Below are positions 34,103 to 44,500 of a stretch of DNA of 64,000 nucleotides, piece after piece; positions within the stretch are counted from its first letter, which is position 1, and the number at the start of each line of letters is the position of its first letter. This stretch comes from Symsagittifera roscoffensis (lineage: Eukaryota; Xenacoelomorpha; Acoela; Convolutidae). The stretch is taken from positions 36,707,152 to 36,771,151 of the forward strand of contig NC_087066.1 of NCBI RefSeq assembly GCF_963678635.1, read 5' to 3'. The position numbers and the translations under genes are program-made. The notes beneath the pieces are model-generated. The model had not been told where the DNA came from, did no database searches, and saw only the letters and a list, made by a program, of their open reading frames with translations.

Positions 34103-34148
34103 GGTTTTACCTCCGCTTGATCTCTGGTGGCATGCCAAGATGGTACTA

Positions 34149-34973
34149 TCAGACATCATTGACATTATCAGCATCCTTCCTCCTAGCCAGGCTCAAGCCT
34201 GAATTGTCCCTGGCCACGTGTTGCATCAATGCTTGATACACATCTAGCTTTTTGCTTCCCAACTTCAGCCTGTCATACGAGGTCAATGTCTCCAACTCTA
34301 TTCCCACCAGACTCCAGGTGAACATTAATTGTCCTGCAGTCCTAACGAAGGGATTCGCCATTAATGGTGGTGCTGATGAGGATGTCCTCATTGCTTCTTC
34401 AAAATGATCCTTCAACAAGTTCTGCCAGGACCTCTTCAGCTGATTCGCCATTTCTATTTTATTAACCTCGGCCTTTTGCTGGGTGGCCCAATTGCGTCGC
34501 TTGCGAGCTACTCCACTGTCCAACTTCTTCAAGCAGTCCTCCATTTCCTTCAATGTCTCGAGGGCCACCCACCACGTCCGGGAGGTGTTCCTCGTCTTGT
34601 TCCTCTCCAATGGATCACTCGTCACTTGCTTGCCCGTGGCCTGGTGTGCCTTCGAGATCCATTCTTTGCCGACATCCACTTCCCATGTCTGTCCGTTCGT
34701 TGAACCTCTCTTTACGTTTATCTTCTGAGGCTTGAAGTCTTCCTCCGATGTCGAACTGGTGGAAGCCTCTATTTCCCTTTCTACTTCAAGTGGTCTTCTG
34801 AGCTCCGAGCTGCTCTTGTATGCCGCCGTCCTGCATCGAGCCAAAACCATGGGCGCCGTCTCTCTCAAGTTTCCTTCCGAAACAGCATCCACTGAAGGAC
34901 TACCCAATCCCTCCACTTCTCTCTTCCTCTTGCGAGTCTTCACATCTCTGCTTGAGGGTGTTGTGGCTATCAT
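34149..34973 (-). CDS. Unidentified LTR-element protein (274 codons)
   Basis: An open frame from the ATG at 34971-34973 (MIATTPSSRDVKTRKRKREV) to TGA at 34149-34151. The N-terminus has a basic KTRKRKRE cluster that could act in nuclear import. The middle is charged, and the C-terminal half contains a Trp-rich segment (RTWWVALETL, RSWQNLLKDHFEE) that looks helical. The frame stays open upstream past this ATG and overlaps the end of the previous ORF, so it may once have been continuous with it. No family recognised. Confidence 0.55.
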   Translation of the reverse strand: MIATTPSSRDVKTRKRKREVEGLGSPSVDAVSEGNLRETAPMVLARCRTAAYKSSSELRRPLEVEREIEASTSSTSEEDFKPQKINVKRGSTNGQTWEVDVGKEWISKAHQATGKQVTSDPLERNKTRNTSRTWWVALETLKEMEDCLKKLDSGVARKRRNWATQQKAEVNKIEMANQLKRSWQNLLKDHFEEAMRTSSSAPPLMANPFVRTAGQLMFTWSLVGIELETLTSYDRLKLGSKKLDVYQALMQHVARDNSGLSLARRKDADNVNDV

Positions 34974-34993
34974 CACTGATTCGACCTCTCTGT

Positions 34994-36446
34994 CTACCCC
35001 CAATCCTTCCAACTCTTGCCTCCCCCTGCTCGAGCCTTAAGGATATTAGTACTTTTAATCATATTACTAGTCCCAACCTTATCCCTTTTTATATCATCAA
35101 CTATTTTATCTACAGTTTTTTGTTTCAGAGTAGAGCTGTCCTCACATTTTTCTTCTCTAGTCTTCGATCGTGAATTCCTCAGCTCTACCAGCTTGCTCAG
35201 CAGCTCTTTTCTCGCCTTCTCATCCAGGGCCGTTCCTATCAGAAGCGGTTCTCCAAATCTTACGACTGTGTCCCACAGTTCCTCCTTGAATTTGTCCAGC
35301 GTCGTCTCGCTGCCCACTTCTTGATTGAATTCTTCCAAGAACTCCTGCCAAGCATCGTCCTTCAGGGACCCCAGGAACATGTCCCTGTTCCCTTCGAAAG
35401 TGTTCTTTTCCCTTTCCTCCGAGCTCAAGAGTATCATCCCCATATTGAAGGTCTCATTTGCCAATGGCAATTCCAGATTCTTCCGGGGGGACGGATTCAG
35501 AGGTGGGGTGGCAGTATCTGCCCAATTCTCCTCGCTCAAGTCTTTCAACAGCTCTTGAGTGGTGAGCTCCTCCCCTGATGGCCCTGGTTCAGGCGTATTC
35601 CCCACTTCCATGTCTTCACCGGCTTCACTGAGAGTTTCATCCATACTCTCTTCTTCTGACTCATGTCTCCTTCTCTCGAGAATTCTTTTAAACCGGTCCT
35701 CAACGGGTCCACTCCTCTTGTCTCCAGGCGTGTCCACTGACAGTGGTGATGGTGTCGTAGGGTCCAATTTCTTGTATTCCGTCAGGGCTACGTGCAGTTG
35801 ACCTGCTGCATCTAGTTCTTTTCCCTCCTGTCTCATTTCCACCTGTTCTAAGCCATAGGGTGCCCTGTACTTTCTCGTTGCAAATTTCATGTCGTCCACC
35901 AATGCGACGTGCCCCTCCATCATCCCAAATGGGCAGCATGTTCTCAAGTCCCTCCTGCTCAACAGCTCTCAAGACCTTTCGCACCTCATATCCGGGGGGC
36001 TGCGAACCTCTCATCTTTTTCGCTTGCGTCGTCCACGAATTTACCTTCGCCTCGCTAGTATGGAAGTAGACCGCCGCCGTGTAGCCGATGAACAGGGGGT
36101 CCCAGCCATCAGTGAAATACTTCTGCATTTCCTCCGTCGTCATCCTCGCCATTATGGAGGGAACTACCAAGGGGCTGTTCATTCCCAAGGTCATCCTCCT
36201 GACTATCGGGAACTCAGGCATGGTGGCTGGGAGGATCTCTTTCTCCATTATGGCCTCCAGCTCCCTCTTGACCAGCGCAGAGCATTCCTTCCAAGCAGGA
36301 ATCCTCAAGATCTCTCGTCCGTCTGCCGTCAATGGGTTCAAGTTCCAAAACTTGGGATACGTTTCGATGGGGCCCTCTCGCTTGCCTCCCATTCTACATT
36401 GCATTTGCCCCCTGACGTTGTACACTATCAGCTCGGCATCTTTCAT
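34994..36446 (-). pseudogene. Unidentified LTR-element ORF with one frameshift
   Basis: Starts at the ATG at 36444-36446 (MKDAELIVYNVRGQMQC), 15 bases after a TGA that ends the preceding frame. Near 35930 the coding frame switches: the first frame runs through LRAVEQEGLENMLP, and the second takes over with MMEGHVALVDDMKFATRKYR and continues to a TAG at 34994-34996. The C-terminal half is acidic and Ser/Glu-rich (RRRHESEEESMDETLSEAGE) with PEPGPSGEEL. The codon content of both frames looks coding, so this is one gene broken by a single indel. Function unknown. Confidence 0.55.
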
Positions 36447-36458
36447 TTTACTAAACGG

Positions 36459-37190
36459 TCAGCGATACGTTGTCACCAGGGGATCTGGGAATGCGTACGT
36501 CACTGCTGGACCATAAATGCAGGTCACCACCTCCTCTAGACCCCGGATTATCCCCATAGGGTCCGACCTCCTGCTGACACCAATTGAGCGCCGTCCCATC
36601 CAGTATGCTGATAAGACTCAAGTGCGTCACAGAGTGACGATACGTTGTCACCAGGGGATCTGGGAATGCGTACGTCACTGCTGGACCATAAATGCAGGTC
36701 ACCACCTCCTCTAGACCCCGGATTATCCCCATAGGGTCCGACCTCATTGCCAGGCATAGGTCTGTCAACAGAGGCATCCCCCTATTCATCTTCTTCCATT
36801 CTTCTTTCGAGGTTGGATTCTCATCTTCACCTGTCATGTGCCGATTCTGCATCATGAGGTATTGCACTAACAACGTCTTCAACCCTGCGGCACACTTGTA
36901 GGAGTAAGTTTCAATGCTCGAATGGACTCTCCCCATAGACAGAGGCTCTCCATATTCCATCAATCGATGAAACGACACCAATTCCCCATGGGTCAAGAGT
37001 AATAGAGCCAGATACCCATCAACTCGAAGTGTCTCTACTCTCCTCGACTAAACATGAATGCCTGCCCCATGTTGAACAAGTATCTGGGGTAGACCAGGTA
37101 CAAAGCCAAGAGCAGGCTGATGGGCATGCCCAGTATCTCCTGCACGAAGGCTCCAAAGATAGTCGCCGTGGTGCCGAACATTCCTGCCAT
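36459..37190 (-). pseudogene. Unidentified LTR-element ORF with hydrophobic N-terminus, broken
   Basis: From the ATG at 37188-37190 the frame reads MAGMFGTTATIFGAFVQEIL and LPISLLLALYLVYP-like residues (GMPISLLLALYLVYPRYLF), a strongly hydrophobic stretch that could be one membrane segment or a buried core. Near 37045 a one-base shift ends the frame at a TAG, while the next frame carries on with RVETLRVDGYLALLLLTHGE. Further on, a 108-bp block (36463-36570) repeats at 36638-36745, 175 bp away, which also shifts the frame. A capsid-like or membrane role are both possible; neither is supported by a known motif. Confidence 0.5.
36463..36745. repeat. Local direct duplication (108 bp, 175-bp offset)
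   Basis: 36463-36570 and 36638-36745 are essentially identical, separated by 67 bp. The offset of 175 is not a multiple of three, so the second copy is read out of frame. It is a private rearrangement within the LTR element. Confidence 0.9.
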
Positions 37191-37213
37191 GAATTCCTTT
37201 TCCCAGCAAGGAC

Positions 37214-40200
37214 TCAAGAACTTGAGAATCTCATGTGATCCCTCCTAGTCCTCAGCTCACCCTTGGCGTGCTCTCTCCAGAACCCTCCAATCGTCACTTC
37301 ATTGGCGGCCGAGACAAATCTAGCCACCGTCATGTCTCTTACTTCGGCCAGCTCCAGTTGTTTTTCCAGAAAACTCCAGACTTGTTTCACGAGGGGTGGT
37401 GCTTCCTCCCTCGTCTTATTCGTGGCGTTCTCCAGCCTTGGTGTCAAAAATGGCCACCAGCCATTCTCTTGCGTCAAGCGATATTTCATCGATTCTAATT
37501 GCTTTTCCGTCTCGGCCACATTTCTTCTCTCGTTACTAGGACCTCTAGACTTGCTGGTGGAATTTGTGATCTTCACATCCAAGCTCCGAAACCACAAGCT
37601 GGCCGTCAATTGGCTTATCGCCGGGTGATCGTCCCCGATGACTGGGCTGAACTTAAGTTGCCTGGCAAAGTTCGATATCTCTAGCAAGAGCACCTCGTCT
37701 AACACGATCAGGATGTCGGCTAGTCCATAAAAGCCCCTCAGTGCATGAGATATGTCCGCCCATGCCGCCGCCAATTCTGACTTGCGAAGCCTCAGGTTCG
37801 ATGGCTCCAACTCCCGGTTGGGGGCTGCCATTAGAATCCGCCATTCATTCCCTTCTGCTATTAGGATCAAGACCGCGTACACGAATTGTAGGGCGGGTGG
37901 CATGTTCGCGTATCCAGGGGATGTGGTGAACACCACCTTCGTCTTGGATCCAAATCTCGAGATAACATTCTCTTGCACTTCATTCATCGCTGCAAACAAC
38001 GCCTGAATGGCTTCCCATATCTTCCTCGATGTCGGAATTTCATTGCCCTTCAGCTGCTCAAGAAGTCCCATCGCGTGCAGGTGATCATTCATTCCTGCAA
38101 ACAACAGCAGCTCAGGCTCACAGGGCATCTCCGACTTTATTGCCACCACCAGAGTTAACATCTGGTTTAATTCAGCTCCTGGCAAAGAGTATATCAGAGT
38201 CTCCGGCCAGAACAACTTGGGAGACGTTCCTTCGAAGTCCGATCCCGCCACAATGACTACTCTCGCAGCAGCTGGATCTGCTCTATCATAAACTGCCAGG
38301 GTTTTGGCCAGCTGGGTGCTGCCACAGGGCTTCCCGTACCTGGAATCTTCCGCCAACTTCGAGCCTTCGTAAGCGGCATCTGGCAATTCCATTCCCCCCG
38401 GATTGAGTAGCTTGTCCACCACTTTCAACTGTGCCGGGGTCGCCAACCTGATCCTGGCGATGCTTGTTCGGTGTTTGGGGGGTTCTACTATGAGTCCAGG
38501 ACTCCCCAACAGCTTGAGAGGTCTGTAGTTAATGGGTCCCATGATCGCTTTTGATGGAATTCCGGTCAGATCTGCGGTCTCCATCAATTTCGTTCTCGAG
38601 AAGTGTGCCTCATGAGCTTTCAACCAGTCCACGCAATGATGTCTGTTTAAATCCTCGTGCGACACTCGTTCAATCCCCAGGGTCTCCGCCAATTCTCGCC
38701 TGCATTCCAAACCCTCTAGGTCCAGTTCTTTCACCTTCTCAGGATATCTCAAGCGAGCGGTCTCCATAGATCTCTTTTCCCGCTTGTTCTCTGCTACTAC
38801 CACTGAGGATATCGCCGAGCCTGGAGGTGTTGATGACGTCACCTCCTCAGACTCCATTGGCGTGACACTCTGCAATCTGGTCTGGTTGCTCCTCGAACTG
38901 TCTCTAGTGTCAACTCTCGTTCCCAAGCGACCAGACAAGGCCCTTGAGGCAAGGAATGGTGGGTTCGGGGTTGGTCCTAATGTGAATTGGGCTGTCTCTA
39001 GCAGATCCGCCTCTAGCGTGTTTATGTGTTCTTGGAAGACGTCGTTCAGCCACTCCGCTCCCCTTGGCCTATCGAAGTGGATTCCATCATTGGAGGTGTC
39101 TTCAGGGAATCCCTTTTTCTCCATGCGCTCCGCCACGTCCAACAGTCTGACAGGGAGCACACTCTTCCTGTGGATATCTCGGATCACCTTGTTTAGGTTC
39201 CGCACCTTCTCATTCATCTCCAAGGCGTGCTGATCAAACATCATATTCTAGGGGACAGTACATACCGTCAACAGTATGGGGTCCATCTGGATCCTCAGCT
39301 CCTCAAGAAGGCAGCTCATCTTGTCGTGCAGCCTCGTTAATTTCCTCGCTTCTCCCCTTGATACATCGTTAGTCCCGATCATCAGGGTCACCGTGTATAC
39401 TTTAGTCATCCCTAGCATGTCGAGTGTTGCCAACATCTGTGGCGTGGCAGCTCCAGCGAAACTCAAGATTCCTGTCTGCCAATGCGATTGGATCCGGGTC
39501 AACACCCGCACCAGGCTGTCCCCTACGATTAGGTGAACTGCACCTTCTGGCACACGGGGTGGCGCAAGATACTCCACCCAGGCTGCATCATGAAAGCAGT
39601 CCCTCCTGGCTTTCTGTTCCGCACTCCAATCCAGCCGATTGTGCCTGTGGTACCTCTTCTCTGTATTTTTCTTATAACTCGAGATCACGATGCTCCTGAC
39701 CGGCTGTTCCCTCCAAGTTGGGGGAAGCTCCGGTCTTGCCGAACTTTTACGACTCTTCTACCGTAATTTTTCGCCCAGCTCTTTCAGACGCGATGAGCCG
39801 CCGCTCACCTGACTGTCACTCGAGGTCGAGGTTGGGGTATATCCCGGCAGTACCACATCCATCAGTGGGCGTACGGGTTGCGTCTCTAGGCTACGCAAGG
39901 AAGGCGTTGCGTCATTCGGTATCCAGACTTCCAACCCTTCACTCATGTGTTCTCGGGCCTCGCGGTCAAGGTTGAACCGTCCTCTTGCCCTGGGGGCTTC
40001 ATCCACCTCCATGCGTGACTCTGGCCTCGAGCTGGTAACCACTCGCTCCTTTGGTCTGGCTCCCTTCTGTGCATCAAGCTCGCGTTGTCGTTGCTCTATT
40101 CTCTCCAACTCCGACTTCAGTTGATCACGATTCGCGGCGTTCTCCCGCACCCTTAGTTTTTGCTGATGTTCAGCTTTTAGCATCTCAAGCAACCTCAGAG

Positions 40201-40765
40201 TCTGATCGCGCTCGTTGACCGCCTGGTCTCTCTCCAGCTGAACCTTCTCCCGATCCAGCTTTGCCTGATCCCGATCGAGGTTCGCCTTGTTCCTTTCCTT
40301 CTACGCCTTCTCGAGCTCTTTCTTTAGAACACCAAGATCCGGATATGCCTCGGTCGTCTGTTGCGCTCGCGTCATCGACGGCACCCTACTCGAGCCCTGG
40401 CCTGTAGGTCTTGCTGTTGGCCTAGCTGGTAGTGGGAATTCCCCTGCGCCATATTCAGTGTTGTTACTCAGGCCAGGATTCCTTGCCAAGTCAAAGCCCC
40501 TTACTCCTCCATCCACATTCCAAGACAACCATCTGGTCTGTTCTTGGTTTGATAAACCCTCGGTGGTGTAGCCGATCATCAAGACAGCCTCCGTCGCAGA
40601 CTCTCTGCATTCACCCTGGTCTTCCAACTGGAGGATGGTATTCAGCATTACCGCCATTCTCTCGTCTATCTGGGTATAGTCCAGGTCCCTCAGGCGTCTG
40701 TACAGCTCATCAAGAGTAGGCTTCTTCAGGGCCGCGGGCATGGATTTCCAGAATCTGTCTGCCAT
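37214..40765 (-). CDS. LTR-element polyprotein with coiled coil and two SGNH-hydrolase-like domains, three in-frame TAGs
   Basis: One reading frame of 1184 codons from ATG (40763-40765) to TGA (37214-37216), broken only by TAG at codons 155 (40301-40303), 336 (39758-39760) and 506 (39248-39250). Codons 1-335 include a long charged coiled coil (codons about 140-250). Codons about 410-570 form an SGNH/GDSL-type esterase domain: block I VGDSL (Ser417), block II SFAGAATP, block III GTND (464-467) and block V DGIH (560-563). Codons about 830-1060 look like a second, diverged SGNH fold: AGSDF (840-844), GMNDH (891-895) and GDDH (1044-1047). SGNH enzymes hydrolyse esters; an esterase is known in ORF1 of some CR1-type non-LTR elements, but I do not know of a standard place for a pair in a gypsy element. 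Codon 155 is CAG in the copy at 47131, so at least that stop is probably a mutation of Gln. Confidence 0.7.
40135..40387. repeat. 253-bp segment duplicated at 46965-47217
   Basis: Identical to 46965-47217 apart from two substitutions (offset 6830). It encodes the coiled coil beginning RVPSMTRAQQTTEAYPD and ending HQQKLRVRENA. One of the two differences is the TAG/CAG at codon 155. Confidence 0.95.
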
Positions 40766-41264
40766 TCTTTGTGACTTCGGGATGTATACAGGTATATGTT
40801 AACCAGCTCAAGAATTACCTTACCGACTCAAGTATTACCCAACTCAAGAATTCTCTAGAAATGTTCCCTTGCAAACATTTGCTGTAGGTGTCGATTATCG
40901 CGAGTTCAATCAAGATTTCTCTTTCTGTCTCTCGCTTGAGTGTAGTTGGATTTTCAACTTTGTTTTTCAAACTTGATCTGAAAACAGAAACCACATTAAG
41001 ACCTAACATGTCATACTCCTAACCTAGAAACCCCCCTTTTACCAGTATGGTTAAAATCTTATCATTTTCATTCTATTTAAAACGATTCAATTGGAATTTC
41101 CTTAAAAGCATGCAGATTCATTTTATGTTTTAGCACCGTTAATTCTTTTTAAAATTTAATTGTCATGCCAATCACGTCTTAAGATCCCTTTACCTGTGCC
41201 GCACCCCAGTACCTAACTCAAGACTCCTCCCTCACACCCAACTCGAGACCCCCGTGTCCCCAAC
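40766..41264. other. Spacer between pol-macro and the SGNH ORF
   Basis: Noncoding and more AT-rich than its coding flanks. It carries a cluster of ACTCAAG-type heptamers (about 40806, 40824, 40842, 41218, 41240 as CTCGAG, 41275). No splice site or promoter can be assigned with confidence. Confidence 0.5.
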
Positions 41265-41573
41265 TCAGGCGATGCTCAAGTAGTATTTTTTGTGCAGATA
41301 CACCATTATCTCAGTTTCCGCAAAGACTACATGTAGGATAGCGTACAATTCCCTCGAGCTCAGTTTGCCCCTGTTTGGGTCATACACCGGCATTGAGACC
41401 TCCGTTATTCCTCTTTCAATCATGAAGTATCGTAGTCTTGTTAGTGCCAACATCACGTGTTCGGGATCAATTGCGTTCCTGTCATTGACCCTCGTCACTA
41501 GGAAGCACAGATATTTGCCCGGGACTTGTGCTACTGATGGTGGAAGCGCTGCCATCCCTCCTAGTCCTGGTCT
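41265..41573 (-). CDS. Macro-domain C-terminal part after the pol TAG
   Basis: 102 codons in the pol frame after its TAG; an internal ATG at 41553-41555 could also start a separate small protein. The pattern YLCFLVTR, then helix DPEHVMLALTRLRYFM, then ITEVSMPVYD and a final FAETEIMVYLH matches the second half of OARD1/ALC1-type macro domains. The first half, with SAICITADMSFKSRLEADFR, lies before the TAG. The binding loop is altered, so ADP-ribose binding or hydrolysis is doubtful. Confidence 0.6.
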   Translation of the reverse strand, partial: RPGLGGMAALPPSVAQVPGKYLCFLVTRVNDRNAIDPEHVMLALTRLRYFMIERGITEVSMPVYDPNRGKLSSRELYAILHVVFAETEIMVYLHKKYYLSIA

Positions 41574-44500
41574 CTATCTGAACAGAAACTCCACGTTCTG
41601 GTACTCTTTTCTGAAGTCAGCTTCCAATCTTGATTTGAAACTCATGTCCGCCGTGATGCAGATCGCGCTAGTCCTGTTTGACAGGATGAAGTCACTATCC
41701 GTTATCATGATGTTCTCCGAGTACTCATTGGGTATTTCAAATTTCGTTTTGAAATTACGACCTATGGTAGGCTCCGGCTCTTCTTCTTCCAGTTCCAATT
41801 CGCTCGTTTCTCTCACTTCCTTGAGCTTCTTTATCATCAAATTTTCGGTGTGGGTAAGTCCTACCCCCACTCCCCGGACAAAAATATTTATCGACGTCCC
41901 CGTCGATGTTGTCGGGTCTGAATTGTCCCGAGGAATGTCCAGTGGCCTGTCTGTTACCGTCCATCCGAAAAGAGGGTCCTCTGTCTTCATGTAATTTGCC
42001 GCTGATACATCGACTTGTTGAATGCTTTGTCCTTCGTGGCTCTCGTCTTTGACATCGCGCATCCACTCTAGTATCCTCAAGTTCGTGTTCTCCCTCCTCT
42101 CTATCTCACTCTGCTCGAGATCCGCCTCTAATTCCGGCGTCGAGTGGTCTTCCTGCGGATAGTGTCCACCATCGTCAATGACCTGCCATTCCTCTCCGGC
42201 TTCCAGTTCGCCTGCGCTCAGTAGTTCCTCGCCCAATTTGTCTGGCTGTATCTTATCGATCAAGAAGTCATCCCCGTACCTGTTGTACCTCATGCCGGTG
42301 CGTTTACGATTGCCAGTCTTGGTTTCCGGTGGTATCGGTCGATCCGGCTCCATCCACTTCGGCACCTCATCTTGCTCCGGGTCGTTCCAGTCTTCTTCTA
42401 CAAATGATCCTGCATCAGACTCCCCTCCTATCTTTTCGTTGTCGTCCAAACTCAAGTTCTCATTACCATCATTTTTCTCTCTGGTGCCTTTTTCATTCAC
42501 TTCACACGCTGGCTCTACCACCAGGTACTCAAGACCCTCCATGTCCTTCGGTATGCACCAATCCTCTGGGGACGGGACGTGAGGCTTCAGATTTTCATAA
42601 TGTGCCGCTCGCCCAGTACTCAAGCGATAGAACCGTCCTTGTTGATGAACCTCCGTTATCATGAATGGTCCCCTCCACTTCTTGAGTAGTTTCTTTGTTC
42701 CCTTGGGCGGTATGACATTTTGGAAGACCCACACGTATTGGCCCACTTCAAATGGCTTTGCTCGTAATATTTTTTCGTCATATTTCCTGCGTTGCCTCAT
42801 TTGCGCTTGCGCCGTGTTCCTCCTGCATAGCTCTGTCAACTCCTGTTGTCTTTTGATCGCTTCTTTCACGTATGCCTGAGGTGACGTCCTTTTCCCTTCG
42901 TATTCCGGGTAAAAGAATGTCAGAGGCATTGCTCTCTCCCTGCCCGTCAACATCATGAAAGGACTGATGCCCGTCGTTGAGTGCTGTGTACTGTTGTAGG
43001 CTCCTACTACCTGTGGCAGATATTTGTCCCAGTCCGTCATGTATCTTGAGCAGTACACCCTTAACATGTTGACCAGTGTCCTGTTCTGTCTCTCTACCAA
43101 CCCATTGGTCTGTGGATGATAGGTCGTCGAGTGTGCTTGAGCAATGTGCGATCTCTTCATCAATCCTTTTGTCAAGTCCCCCACGAAAGCTTTGCCGTTG
43201 TCCGACTGGAAAGTCATTGGACAACCATACCGCGATATCCAATGCGTTATCAGATGATCACATGTCTCTTCGGCCGAGGCTGTCTGGCACGGAACCGCTT
43301 CCGCCAACTTTGTGAAGTGATCTATTATAACCAGTATCTGGTTATATCCCGACTCTGTCATGCAGATTTTTTGATGGTCTATCTGCACCACTTCATTGAA
43401 CTCTGAGCTCTCAACGGACTTGAGGGGAAACTTCATCTTCCTTGGGTCTTTTACCTGGAGACATGCCAGGCAGGCATTCACCCATCTCTCGCAAGCTTTT
43501 CTCATTCCTGGCCAATCAAACCTGTGAAGTATCCTTTGTTGTACTTTGTCTATCCCCTGGTGGCTCATCTGGTCGTGTGATCTGAAAAGCACCTCCGTCT
43601 GGTACAATTGTGGTAGTATGATGAGGTTGTGTTTGTGTAATATCTTTTCCTCATCTCTCCTCTTGCACGCTACCACCCCATCAGCTGTGTGATAAAGTAA
43701 GTCTTTCTTTTCTTTGTAGAACTGGCTCAAGATCTTGTAGCTGTCTTCCTCAAGTTCCCCCTTCTCCTTGACCCCCGACTGGATCCATTTGGAGAGGTTA
43801 CTTGTCATTTTGACATTCTTCTGGGCTCTTATTAGGTCTGACAGCCTATATCTCGCCTTGACATGCTCCTTTAGCGCCATGATCTGTCCATTCATCTCAC
43901 CAAGGTTGTGGATGTCATCACTCAGTTTCACGCATATCATCCTTTTCCCAATTTTCATATCATCTTCTGGCACCAGATTCGTTCTGATGTTTGAGTTGCA
44001 TGATAGTTCCCTGAATGGTTTCCTTGCAACCGCAATTTTCTCAAGTTCCTCACCACCTCGCATCTCCTGTATGTCCATGTTGTATGTTCCTGAAGATGGA
44101 TCCGTCTGTAACTCCCTGTCGTGGTGCCTTGTCTTCTCTTCCGCCAATATCATGCACAGACTGTCTTGGTTTTCGCTGCTCTCATCCGAGTCTTCATCCC
44201 ATCCTTCACGCTCCCCGGACAATTTTCCTTCTCCGGTTCCTTCTTCCGTGAACCTGGAACACTCCCCGGACTCTTGACCTAGTCCCAGGTGTTCAGTATC
44301 TTCTTTGAACGTCACTTTCTTTTTCCTAACCTTGGTCTGCTCCAGAATGTCTTCGGGGATTTTGTCAACTAGTGATAGCACGACATCTTTGCTGTCAGTG
44401 ACGCTTCCTCTTGATGAGTTAGTATTGTTCACTGTCTCTTTTCTCCGAAGTATAGTGACTTCCGGTTCCTCTTTACCCTTCTCTTGGATCACGGGCCTAT

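Noticed and set aside
31306-36539. Numerous plus-strand frames of 60-230 codons across 31-48 kb
   Set aside because: They are antisense shadows of the minus-strand retrotransposon genes, which have the recognisable motifs.
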